Below are positions 25,511 through 36,634 of a stretch of 64,000 nucleotides of DNA, in pieces. The notes under the pieces were generated by a model. The model did not search any database and was not told the DNA's origin. It saw only the letters and a list, made by a program, of their open reading frames with translations. This DNA comes from Stichopus chloronotus. Its lineage: Eukaryota > Echinodermata > Holothuroidea > Aspidochirotida > Stichopodidae. The position numbers were made by a program, and so were the translations under genes. The stretch is taken from positions 1,116,001 to 1,180,000 of the forward strand of contig CM037850.1 of the NCBI GenBank assembly GCA_021234535.1, written 5' to 3'. How positions within the stretch are numbered: the first letter of the stretch is position 1; each line of letters starts with the position of its first letter.

Positions 25511-26699
25511 TAGAGGGTGCTCTTTAGATTTGAGGTATGGTCTCTCTTGCCAGAATTGCTAGTGTGCCATAGTACCTGAGTAAACTGCAACCTTGCCAAA
25601 GTGTGCCGAGCTGGAAGTCCCGCCCAGAGTTATGAATGAAGATAACTCTTTGTTATTCCTGTCATTAAATGGCTTTCGTTTTCATTGGTTTCTAACACCC
25701 CCAATTCCTTTTGAAGAGTTCCATGAAATTCTTCAAGATTAAGGTTTTCATGGAAATGTTACAGTGCAATATTGTAACCTTGTGACAGATATGTTATCAT
25801 AGATACACCATTGAAGAACAAAACAGCTGTTTGCCTTGATCTACCCACAAATCCATCTCACAGCTACTATTTCTGATTAAATGGGAACTCCCTGTTTGTT
25901 GATAGCTTCCATTGCTAGGTTTGTAGGGTAAGATAATTATTTGACTCCAGATGTCAGTATTCATGGGACAGTCCAGAAACATAAGAATTGTGCCAGTTGC
26001 TTCTGTAATTTGTTTATTCCATCCAAACTACCCTTTTGAAAAAAGGCATACTGCTCCCTTAAGCATCACCCCAGGGAGATTTATGGGATAAATCGTACAA
26101 ACCTGTACTGTAGCTTTATTGAAGCCTTGTGATGGATGGATGCCCGCAAAGCCCATGAAATGCCCACAATTTGAAGAGAAACCTGTTTGTCTCCCAGTCA
26201 TGCACATTTCCTCATCTTGTAGACTGTTGGCCTCTGTAACTTTACAACTCTGCAGCAGCATGCAATATTCATACACTTAGCGGGCTTAACTACAACCCGT
26301 TCGGAGTCCGTACAATTTGGAAACTCTTCACAGTTACCTGAAGGGCAGTTTCAGCATTGCAACATGAACAGACTTCTTAATGGGGCAGGTACAGGATCTG
26401 AAATCATTCTAAAATGCTCACATGGTGCCCGTGTGGTAAACTTAGGTTTCCTTGAACAATTAATACTTCTGGGCCCATGGTAAATTGCCTAGAAATCTTG
26501 TCAGTGTACCCATGTACAATTGTACCATCAAAGAAATCTGCCATGTGGCACCTTAGTTTGAAGATGTACCCAAATTGTATGACATCACAGTGCTCATTGA
26601 AACCAGGCATTACCCTACCTACAAAAATCCAAGTCTGACTGGTCTTTGCACGTAAGGGGAAGACAAGAGCAGGTTGCCTAGCGTTACTGCTTAACTCTA

Positions 26700-26806
26700 T
26701 GTTTCTGTTTACCACTATTTTACTATTTAATTCTGTGTTACTGTTTAGTTCTGTGTTACTGTTTAGCTCTGTGTTACTGTTTACCTGTATGTTACTGTTT
26801 AATTTC
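26700..26806. repeat. Tandem array, 18-bp unit, about 5 copies
   Basis: Unit GTTACTGTTTAGTTCTGT with variants. Scattered further units (TTACTGTTTAACACTGTTAC and similar) continue at 26928-27012. Confidence 0.85.
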
Positions 26807-27255
26807 TTTATTTATCACAACTCATCCTTTTGGAAAACATGCTTACTTGTCTCTACTTGACTTATTCAAGGCCAAGCCTTAGTGAGCAATGCAATCCAAA
26901 AGAAAGCAATTAAGGAAAGGTTGTTTAGTGTTACTGTTCATATTTTTATTACTGTTTAACACTGTTACTCTTAAGTTTTATGTTACTGTTTATTTCTATG
27001 GTACCGTTGAACTTGAGATTTTTGTTCGGAGTTAAGCGTTTGTGTGACTTGAAAGAATATGTGCTCTCAATACTTACACAGCAAAGGAAACAAGAATGAA
27101 TAGAAAGCTATATTAAGACGGCTGTTTAGATGACACCAACAAATTTCCCTGGTTTGCCAGCCTACCAGTCTCCCTCTTCCTGTCATTCCCCATGCTTTGC
27201 AACCTCACCATTGCCATTTCATCCATATAACCAGTTTTCTTTTTTTCATTTCCGC

Positions 27256-27499
27256 TTTACAACTGTCAATATCTTCTGTGAGGCCCGAACCACCAGTGCC
27301 CTCATTTCATCCTCTCTTTACAACTGTCAATGCCTGCTTCGAGGCCCGAACCACCAGCGCTGTCATTTCATTCTCTCTTTACAACTGTCAATATCTTCTG
27401 TGAGGCCCGGACCACCAGTGCCCTCATTTCATTCTCTCTTTACAACTGTCAATATCTTCTTTGAGGCCCGAACCACCAGCGCCCTCATTTCCCTTTTTC
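27256..27499. repeat. Tandem array, exact 61-bp period, 4 copies
   Basis: Units begin TTTACAACTGTCAAT at 27256, 27317, 27378 and 27439 and contain GAGGCCCG(A/G)ACCACCAG. Copies 1 and 3 share TATCTTCTGTGAGG while copies 2 and 4 share CCAGCGC, suggesting a 122-bp higher-order unit. The array stays open in several frames only because the unit lacks stops. Confidence 0.92.
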
Positions 27500-28431
27500 C
27501 CATCCCAATCCATCAAACCCTTCCTTGATAATTCTTGTACCCTCTACCCCTGAAATTTGCTTTGTAACTGTTTTCCTCCCCACACACCGTTACCGCTCTC
27601 CTCCCATTTAATCCATCCCGTCGTCCCCACCAATGCCATGCATCCACAGCAACCTCCGCTCTTCTTATAAAATATTGTATCTGGCAAAGTAAAGATTCTG
27701 CTTGAACATTAATACTTTTCTATTAGTATTTAAAATCCTGCCATTCACCTTGATTTCTTTTTCCTTAATTTTTATTTTTTGATAGTTTGAGCTACATCAA
27801 TGTTCACATGGCTGAGGATATTAGGCTTGGGCAAGTTGCACCATGTTTCAAAAGATTTATGCACTTTTTGGATTCAGGAAAATGTTTTAGTAAGTGAATG
27901 CTTTGATATGGACAGTGTGATGTGATAACTTTGAAAGTCTGATCATTCATAGGGGATGTGGCAATGACAACATGATTAGTGTTGAAAATGATGGATTTTG
28001 GTTAAGAATATCATTTCAGTATGTTCTAACTTCGTCCGTGATTACGTGAAGTATTCCGTGATTACATGAAGTATTACGATAACAGGTGATCCTTGATGTG
28101 AAGATAAAGGATTGAGATTGTCATATGCAGCGTAGTGTCATCGACGAATCTTTATTTTGGAAGATGGAAACCCCCACGGATAGACTCGTTTGAAAGGTAT
28201 GAGGAATGGCCCACATTAACTTTCAGTAAGGTCAGATATATCCCAGAAGAATGGAAACCCTCTGGGAAAAGTGTGTCTTCTTTGATTTTTCCGTGTAGGA
28301 CTAGCTTTACTCTTATGAGACAATTACTTAGTAGATGTCTTTTTACCAATGAAGGTATATTCAATTCTACATATGCTGCATACTAAAAGATAGAAATTGT
28401 TTAAATGTATTTTTGATAGTACAGCTTTTGT

Positions 28432-28620
28432 TATAGCCATTGCCCCAGGTGGGTAGAAAGGCCTAAAACAAATATTAACCTTTGTATATTATATCATGTA
28501 AATATCAATATGTGTTTATTTTGTTCTTAATTTATTGGTAATTGTGTAAATATTGAAATGTAAAAAGAAGCTGTAATTGTTTACTGCTATTTCATTTGAA
28601 ATAAAAGTCAACTGGTAAAT
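28432..28620 (+). repeat. Dispersed repeat family R3, copy 1
   Basis: Resembles 54814-54985: GCCATTGCCCCAGGTGGGTA here and GCCATTACCCCAGGTGGATA there, followed by GAAACAAATATT-like, TTCTTAATTTATTG(G/A)TAATTGTG and a (A)GTCAACT end. This copy contains AATAAA at 28600. Confidence 0.75.
28600..28605 (+). terminator. Possible polyadenylation signal AATAAA (gene 1 side)
   Basis: AATAAA within R3 copy 1, 3.1 kb after the gene 1 stop. A 3' untranslated region that long is possible, but nothing in the sequence proves use. Confidence 0.25.
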
Positions 28621-28989
28621 AGTATTTTCTGCTACGTGCTCACTTTTTTGTCTTAATCACCCTTGCATAAGAAATAGGTTGTGTCTCTGTGTATGGGTGT
28701 GGCTTTCACCAGATAACTTGACCGTGGTATACAGACAAGACAGATTTACAACAGTTAAATGGTTAAACTAATGTTCTGACTGATATCAAACAAGGTTGTA
28801 GGCCTATCCATGCTCCAACACTTTTGGCCCCTACTTTGCTGCTCATTGTTGCAGATGTGAAACATAATGTGCCAAGTGGAGGCATGCATCATGCTATGGC
28901 ACAGATGAATTCATAGCCAACAATTTGCTGCTCCTAGAAAAGGCCACCAAACTTGACTTATCTTAATTTCGTTTGTAGATGACAGTGAA

Positions 28990-29450
28990 CTTGTAGCCGA
29001 CAAGTGACCATCAAAAGACCATCTGAGGTCACCGAAGGTCAAACACTGAAAACTTAACTTAGCAATCTAACGACAGGAATCACTGAACTTTTATCCATAG
29101 CATATGAATGTGTCATATGAAGGGAAGGATTCCTCTTTGTGGTGTTCAAAGGTCATCTGAAGTCACCACAAATAAAGTAATAAAAACTTTGTTTGCACAT
29201 TACTTTAGTAATTATGTAAACATTGTTTTTTTTATAGGGTCAAATGATCTATGGTACTTCGCATGTGGGTAGTCTGCATTGATTTGTCTAACCCCAAGTT
29301 GGTTTTGGTTGAAGTTGAAGGTCACAAAATTTCAAAACCTGAAGTTCAATATCTTAAGATAAGAAACTTGGTAGTTTTCATACTAACTTACCTTGCGATA
29401 TTGAGTCTAATTTTTGGTTGAGGTCAAATGTTATCTAAGGTGTACCAGAC
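28990..29450. repeat. GGTCATCTGAGGTCA-type dispersed repeat
   Basis: Contains CATCTGAGGTCACC, AAAGGTCATCTGAAGTCACC, TTGAAGGTCACAAAATTTC and GAGGTCAAATGTTATCTAAGG, spaced about 120-150 bases apart. A similar degenerate block is at 43975-44350. The 32-bp minisatellite begins just after it. Confidence 0.65.
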
Positions 29451-29553
29451 AAATTGTCTGAACACTATATCAGTGGATAGAAACCATTGGTAATTTTCAT
29501 ACTTTGTATGTTGAATTTTGCTAGCGAGAAGATATGTGAAGTAGGTTGATTTT

Positions 29554-30104
29554 GGTTGAAATGAGAGGCCATCTGGGATAGCCAGGGTTGAAGTGAGAGG
29601 CCATCTGGGATAGCCAGGGTTGAAGTGAGAGGCCATCTGGGATAGCCAGGGTTGAAATGAGAGGCCATCTGGGATAGCCAGGGTTGAAATGAGAGGCCAT
29701 CTGGGATAGCCAGGGTTGAAATGAGAGGCCATCTGGGATAGCCAGGTTGAAATGAGAGGCCATCTGGGATAGCCAGGGTTGAAATGAGAGGCCATCTGGG
29801 ATAGCCAGGGTTGAAATGAGAGGCCATCTGGGATAGCCAGGGTTGAAGTGAGAGGCCATCTGGGATAGCCAGGGTTGCAATGAGAGGCCATCTGGGATAG
29901 CCACAGTTGAAATGAGAGGCCATCTGGGATAGCCACGGTTGAAATGAGAGGCCATCTGGGATAGCCAGGGTTGAAATGAGAGGCCATCTGGGATAGCCAG
30001 GGTTGAAATGAGAGGCCATCTGGGATAACCAGGTGGAAGTGAGAGGCCATCTGGGATAGCCAGGGTTGAAATGAGAGGCCAGCTGGGATAGCCATGGTTG
30101 AAGT
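29554..30104. repeat. Minisatellite, 32-bp unit, about 17 copies
   Basis: Very regular unit GGTTGAAATGAGAGGCCATC followed by TGGGATAGCCAG, with few substitutions (AAATG/AAGTG, CCAGGG/CCACGG). Because 32 is not a multiple of 3 and the minus strand of the unit has no stop, all three minus frames stay open and give the same 32-residue peptide repeat (ASHFNPGYPRWPLIST...). Near-identical units indicate recent expansion. I do not regard it as a gene. Confidence 0.95.
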
Positions 30105-30238
30105 TCCAGAGACTGCTTCAATGGAGAAACGACCTGTCTTTGCCGTACAATGACGTAGAACATGGAGTGTGCAAAAGCTTTATCTGCCAATGAATCCATG
30201 GAAACGTCAATGCATTTTTGCATTCTATGTTCTTTTGT

Positions 30239-30261
30239 GGGGGGGGGGGGGGGAAGGGGGG
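30239..30261. repeat. G-run, G15-AA-G6
   Basis: Fifteen G, two A, six G. A candidate G-quadruplex; such runs are also prone to assembly error. Confidence 0.85.
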
Positions 30262-31177
30262 ACTTCTGGCGTGCACACTACTGACTCAGCAGCATCTCTC
30301 CGTGAGAGGAAAGGAACAGGTGTGAGCCAGGATTGAAGATCAGATGGCCAGAAAACGCTATATTTGCAAGTTTTCAAATGGTCTGGAGTCAGGAAAACTT
30401 TTCCGTCGAACTATGGGGAGAATTTTGTAATTTAACCAGTGATGTTAACTGGCAACGCCATTTCTGAACGAAATGAGTGTGACGATCTGAAGAATAACAC
30501 TATGAAGGGTAACAATTTTCTTCTTCTTTTTATGTTAACTGTAAAATAATTCGATGTAGTTCCAATTTTTTTCAAATGTCTGTACTTGCTGCGCACTGAG
30601 AATTTTACAGTTATTTGTTGTATTGACGTCTTCAAATGTAGTTGATTGTATCGAATCCTGTAATTAGCAGCTGTATCCTTCACTGACTCACCAAAATTTA
30701 GTAGCAATGGAAACCTAGATAAAAAAGAAACAAAAAAGGTAGTGGTGAAATAAAATAGCTTCAGCTTGTCTCAACTCACTTTCTAGAGAGCTAAACAAGT
30801 TATTTTTTCCTTCGATTTACATTCCATTTCAATCGCGTGGATCATAAATGTAACGACAATCGTAGTGTTGATTCGGTATAGTTAAGGAATCAGTTAAAAA
30901 CTAAGCGATCGATGTTGAGGGAACTTTATTGTTTTAAGTCGAAGGACAATCACCTATTGTTTACAACTTCTTCGCAGAAAACTATCAATTATTTACTTTG
31001 TGCAATCCAAAGGTATTTTCTCAAACTATTTCTGCTGTATTAACAATCATCGGTGCTAAATGCAAAACAGCAGAAACAGTTACTCCATATTAATCAGGTT
31101 TGTCACAGAAGTGTAAGCTATTGCATTGCTTTCAGTTCGGGGAATAGGTGTAGGCTCTTAAAATGTATTAGTCAAAA

Positions 31178-31279
31178 CAGTCTTAATTAGTTCCACGAAT
31201 CATCAGTTGACTAAAGTTAGGTCAAAATGATGTTATTAGAACTAATTACGGTTACTTCTTAACCATAATTTTAAGACTG
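31178..31279. repeat. Nested inverted repeat of about 100 bp (MITE-like hairpin)
   Basis: Outer arms CAGTCTTAA (31178) and TTAAGACTG (31271) and inner arms TTAATTAGTTC (about 31184) and GAACTAATTA (31239) nest around a spacer. Could be a small foldback element. Confidence 0.5.
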
Positions 31280-34200
31280 CATATACTGTTAATGATAGAG
31301 TCTTCCCCAAGTTTGTTTAGTAGACAATATAGAATAACTGTTCGTGGACCGTTAACGACCATCATTGGTTAACTACGTCAAATGTATACGCCCTTATATG
31401 AGTTACTACTATTGCAGATTGTTTTGATTGGGTCAAAGTTTGTTGAAGGTTGCAAACGGCAATTTGTATGAATTTGCGGTTGAATGTATAGCTATGCTTT
31501 TCGTGTGTTACGCATGGATATTTGCTGGTGTAGGCCGAAATGGAATAGCCTTGAGGCATCTTTGGTTTGAGTCTTCAAAATTTTGAATCTGAAATCGAAA
31601 CTTTAATCATATGGATGTCATGATAGCTCCGAACACTTTACAGACCTGTCTTAATGAATTGCTCCAATGCAAAAAAAAAAAAAAATGCACCAGGAACGTT
31701 ATCGTGTGACAAACCGATTTTAACGATAATAAATCATAAAACACGATCATCAAAGACTGTCGTTGTCGTCTTAATTCGATGAAATCCATTAATGGTTAGT
31801 AATTTTCTACATTTGAAGAAATGTTAAAAAAGTAAGACAACACATAAATATGCGATCACTTTCCAAAAGTTATGGGAGGGCGGAAAATATCGGTTGACGT
31901 TATAGGTGAGGTTGTGTAGCTGGGAAACTGCAAAGGCTGTTAAGGAAAAGGTGACGTAGAGGAAAAGCCAAACCTCGGTTTTAAATTCGATGAATGTATC
32001 TTCCAGGCTAGCGCGATATTTACAGATGCTGCCGCGATATTGAACCTTCTGCTTTTGGAAGCTGAATGTTTCTCAGCCAAACTCACTGAAGTTCCGAACA
32101 AACTGTCTGTAGGAGTATAGACATCCCATAAGGCAGTGGCTAGCTTTTTGCCAGTTTTGGAGGGAATCGCAATACTTAATGAAACCAACATGGACAAAGT
32201 CTACCTGCAACGCACTATTTACTCAAATTTGCGTATAATTGGATGTATTTATACAAAAAATCATTAAATCAGTCAACTTGACTGCATGTGAGTGTTCGTA
32301 AAGTTGGTGTTTCAACGGCACTATTTTCACGAATAGGTAAAAGAAGTTTATCACTCTTAGTCTATGCATGTAATTCATTTTTAGTCGCATTGAGGTACAT
32401 AAGTTTTTTTTTTTCAATGAATACTGGTAAATAACTGGTCACAAGTTTGATAACTAGTGGAAACACTTATATAAAGTGTACAGAGCTCCATACAGAGTGA
32501 AAAGTAGAGGTAGGCGTTACTTACCTGTTGGTATACTGTGGTAGTCACCCTTATCGAGTCCTTCCCGCATTTTGTTTTACATTATGGCAGCCTGCATTAC
32601 CTTTCATTGTCTGCACACTTTTAGCGTTACCTTCCTTTTCTTCAGCAGTGGAGGCACGAGGAGAGGATTTTAGATTCGGAGAGGCAAATGGACGGCAAAT
32701 TGTAAGCAAGTGGGTTTCAGGACTCCTCGTCGTAGGACTCCTGGGAAGGGGGGGGGGGCTGGGGAAAAGGGTACTGACTGGAGGAGAAATGTTCCCACCC
32801 CCCTCTTGGTTTCCCGACTGCTTTTTTGTCATCAGTATCTTGTCATACTCCGTATTTCTGTAATCTTCTCCTCAAAGCTTCTTATTTTGTTTTATATGTA
32901 TTGATAATTTTCCCAAACGATTCAGTCATAACGAAGATTTGTCTTTATTGATTGATAGTCGATACCGACGGACCAGTTCCGCTCACTCCATTCACTAACC
33001 AAAAGAGAGTATGAATATGCATGAAGTCTGGTTAGACAGACACTGCACTTTAAGTTTTTCCAATCTGGCCATTACGGGAAGCTTCACATAGCTGTGTCAT
33101 GCACCGATACAGACTGGAATAACAACATGCAAACGAAAAAAGAAAGCTGCAAAAAAAAAAAAAAAAGCTGCAGTGTGAAAGGCAAAGGTAAGTAACTAAA
33201 GGTGCTGTTGCTTATATTGACCTCAGTTGACCTTGTAATTGTGAATAACTGGTGAACTGAATCAATTGTGACGCAACATCAATGGCTTCTTACACATCGT
33301 TGGTTCACATCACACAAGGTCACTAGTAGGTGGGCGATGTTTGACTGTTCCTAACTTCCTTCAACTTACTGATTTTGTTCTATTATGTTGCAACTAATAT
33401 ACGAAGTCGGCATCCATCGTCTGTATACCCGTTACCGTAACTTCTCTCTCTTCTTCTCTGCCGCCAGTATTATGTCATATTTTGTTGTATTCTCGTATTC
33501 TCAAAAGCGTCATATTAGTTTCGATTGATTGTTAACATTTCAAGCCGTTCACTAATAACGGAAGATCTTCATCGAACGACTATCTCCTCATTCAGACATC
33601 TCATCCTAGACCAAACCACATCTTGATTGCAGTCTCAATTGAACGTGAGTAAAGATTAGGCTTAGCAAAACATTTGGACTAAACTGATTAAGCTAAATTA
33701 TTACTATTATGGTTATTTCACGGTGTGTGTGGGTGCAGGGGGGTAACTTCATGGTGATGGAACTGGTGATTGTGGCGTTTGCGCCGATGGAACGCAGGGT
33801 CTTAGCCCTCAAATTCTCTTGGAATTTATTAGATAGAGAGGTATCTGTATTTGGCTAACGTGTATTTTCTTCGCGACATAACCTTCTATGTTAGACTGGA
33901 CTGTTTAATGTCACTTAAATTTAAAACAGTGGTACGGTATTTTTTTGGAGATATAAAAAAGATATGTTTTTCTTCTTAAAAAGTGGAGGTAAGTAAGCCT
34001 TTCCCACTAACGTTGTCACGCCGCTGGGTATTACACGGTTGATATGGTTAAGCACTGACCAAACGTCAACATGCAGTAAATAATACTACTAGCTGTTTTA
34101 TTATTGTAGGCCTACATGAAAACAAACATGATGAGGTAATAAATGTCAGTAGCCAGCTCACACTCAGCTATACCTCTCATTGAAACAAACGAAAAATCAA

Positions 34201-36614
34201 AGGTCGTTAATTTTTTAAAGTAATGACAATGTTGCGCTTGGAAATGAATAGATTTATGGCAATGACTGTATAATTGCAGTGACATACATCCCAGCTTGTC
34301 CAATGATTACACGTGTTAAGTCAGGTTACACAGAGTGACAGTACATACTAAAGGCCAATACCTTAGCTCACATAAAACCTAAAAACACAAACAATTTTGA
34401 TTGATTTTCATATCACACCGTGAAATCACGTGATGGGAGGTTATTTATACTATAGGTGCCCGCCATTTATCTGCTGACTTATAGGGTTCATGTATTATCA
34501 TAATCAAATGCTTTCCAGTAACTTTATTGACTACCTTCTTTTTTTTATTTGCTTTTTTTTTCATCTTTATTTGTTCCCAACTATTTAACACATTCTCTGC
34601 ATTTTACCGCGTTTCATGGAAATCTCTCTTTTTTTATTTTTTTAACATCTAATATCCTAATCACTCATGGAAAGGTAAATAGGGTTCAAACAAGTTGGAA
34701 ACTTTTGCTATGTGATACTCATAGTTTGTTTTAATTACGATGACATTATATTTTCAGTTGAGAATGTATACTCATTGACGGAAGGACATGTTCATTGCAG
34801 AAGATATACGATCAGTCCAAATGGGTTATAATCAAGGACAATCAAGGAATAAACAATAACTACAAGACGGTGCTTTTTCAGAGAAAGAGATTAAAGTTAT
34901 CATAATGTGTTAATCTTGAAGAAAATGATGTAATGTTCATGGAATTCCTCAGTAGGGTATAAATAATATAAAACCAATAAACATAATAGATATAGTAAAC
35001 AAATATAAACAGTGTAGGCTGACTTAATTAAAGGGGAAATCGGGGTATGACTGAGAAAATTCACCTTTACTTGATTTTTCTTTCTAAACTGATTGTTCAT
35101 CCAAATATAGAGACGTTGGGAGGTGTTTGAAGGTAGAAAAAACGGTAATTATTGCGTTCATTACTGTTGAATGAGAAGTCTTAATATTTGTAGGGTACAA
35201 AAAATAAACGTTCATGTACTAGACAAGACAGCCTTCTCTATACGATGACCAATCACAGACTGAGATGACGTTATATGAAAAAACGTAACCGAATGTTTAC
35301 GATTCCCATGCTGTTCGTGCATTGCGCAATACTAAGTAAACAAGTTTAGTTGATGATACATACATTACATGTAGGCTATGAAACTGTTCGTTTGATGTTT
35401 TGTTTGCTGTACTAAATAGGAAGCCCCACCTCCTCATACCTTGAAAAGGCGATAGTATTGAATATTCATATTTGATTCGATGAATATGGATGTACAGACT
35501 TTCGGAGTTCTTCACCGATTTTTTTTTTTTTTGCGAATTTGACTCGTTTCTCAAAATTGTCCACATGTTTTGAGATAATCTTGATCATATTTGTTAGTGT
35601 TAACCCATTGTACGACACCGGTGGGGAATTGTAGTGAAATAAATTGTGAAATAAACCCTGATTTCCACTTTAACATATGTAGTCATGTATATTTAGAGTC
35701 GAGTTACTTAGATACCCAATATCCGGTATAGATAGGATAGGAAATATCGCACAAATTTCAAGATTACAGGCAACAGTCTCCATTGAACTCTGTAACATAC
35801 CTTAACAGGGTGAATGTTTACTGAGTAACTCTTGAATGCATCTGACTTTCGTGACTTTAAGTTTGTCACAAACCTTTGATTCAAACGCAACTAGACATTG
35901 TTGTAAAATCATTACGGACTTGGATAGTTAATTTTTTTTTTTATTATGGATCTATGATGATTACCAAAGACAATATTAGGAACTTAGAAACATGAATTAT
36001 TTCACTTCTTAAATGCCTTTTAATGAGAAGACAAAAGACACTGATTGTAATCCTCTGGTTCAGTTTAAAAATGCTACCAACAAACAAATCACAGGAAACA
36101 CCAGCTCTTCACGAGACGATCCCGAAGAAAATCATCATTCTATTATAATTAAGGTTAATAGGGTAAACACAGACACGGAAAAGTTACTTGCTTCTCGGAG
36201 ATACTGATGTTGTGTTAGAACTCTACAGGAAATCAATATGGAAAAAAAGTAAAACACTCAAAAAGAATTTTGTCTCATTACCATCAACTTGAATGAGGAA
36301 ATGAATGGAGAATATCCCCCCCCCCCCCAAAAAAAATCAAGATAAAATTGCTTCAAATTTTGATTTTGTTTAAACTTTATCAATCGACTTTTGGTGCCAC
36401 TACTCATATCATAGTTCTTACTTAACAAAATAAATAATACACGATTTAAATGAGGATGACATTAGCTGTGTCATTATCTCATGAGGTTACTAATAAAATT
36501 TAAAATTTATTCATGTTCCTTCAAGTTGATCAATTTCTTTCCTTTTCTTGAATTTTATACTTCAGACAACATCTCCATCATCCAGACAATCTTCATCTCA
36601 GTGTATTAAATACA

Positions 36615-36634
36615 ATGGCATCCAAAAATGACTC
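36615..36634 (+). CDS. Gene 2 first coding exon (start codon)
   Basis: ATG in the context ACAATGG opens MASKND plus two bases (TC), followed by a perfect donor GTAAGT. The single base A at 37449 completes a TCA Ser codon and the propeller frame continues. An AG at 36565-36566 after a pyrimidine-rich stretch may be the acceptor of this exon, with 36567-36614 as 5' untranslated sequence. Confidence 0.7.

Larger units (their letters stand above)
25511..36566. other. 3' flank of gene 1 and intergenic region, no gene recognised
   Basis: 11 kb made of tandem arrays (26700-26806, 27256-27499, 29554-30104), GGTCA-rich repeat (28990-29450), a repeat shared with 54814 (28432-28620), a G-run (30239-30261), a hairpin element (31178-31279) and unremarkable sequence. 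Minus-strand frames at 26028-26276 and 26404-26715 look peptide-like but match nothing I know. The more CpG-containing stretch 31.9-33.6 kb could hold promoter sequence. Confidence 0.45.

Noticed and set aside
26404..26715. 103-codon minus-strand frame, peptide-like
   Set aside because: No recognised family and no supporting splice partners; reported only as part of the intergenic description.
27130..27528. 132-codon frame
   Set aside because: Spans the 61-bp array; the peptide is only the translated repeat.
29424..30223. Three overlapping minus-strand frames of 144-252 codons
   Set aside because: All lie in the 32-bp minisatellite and encode the same repeat in each frame, as expected of a stop-free repeat; no splice or start context.
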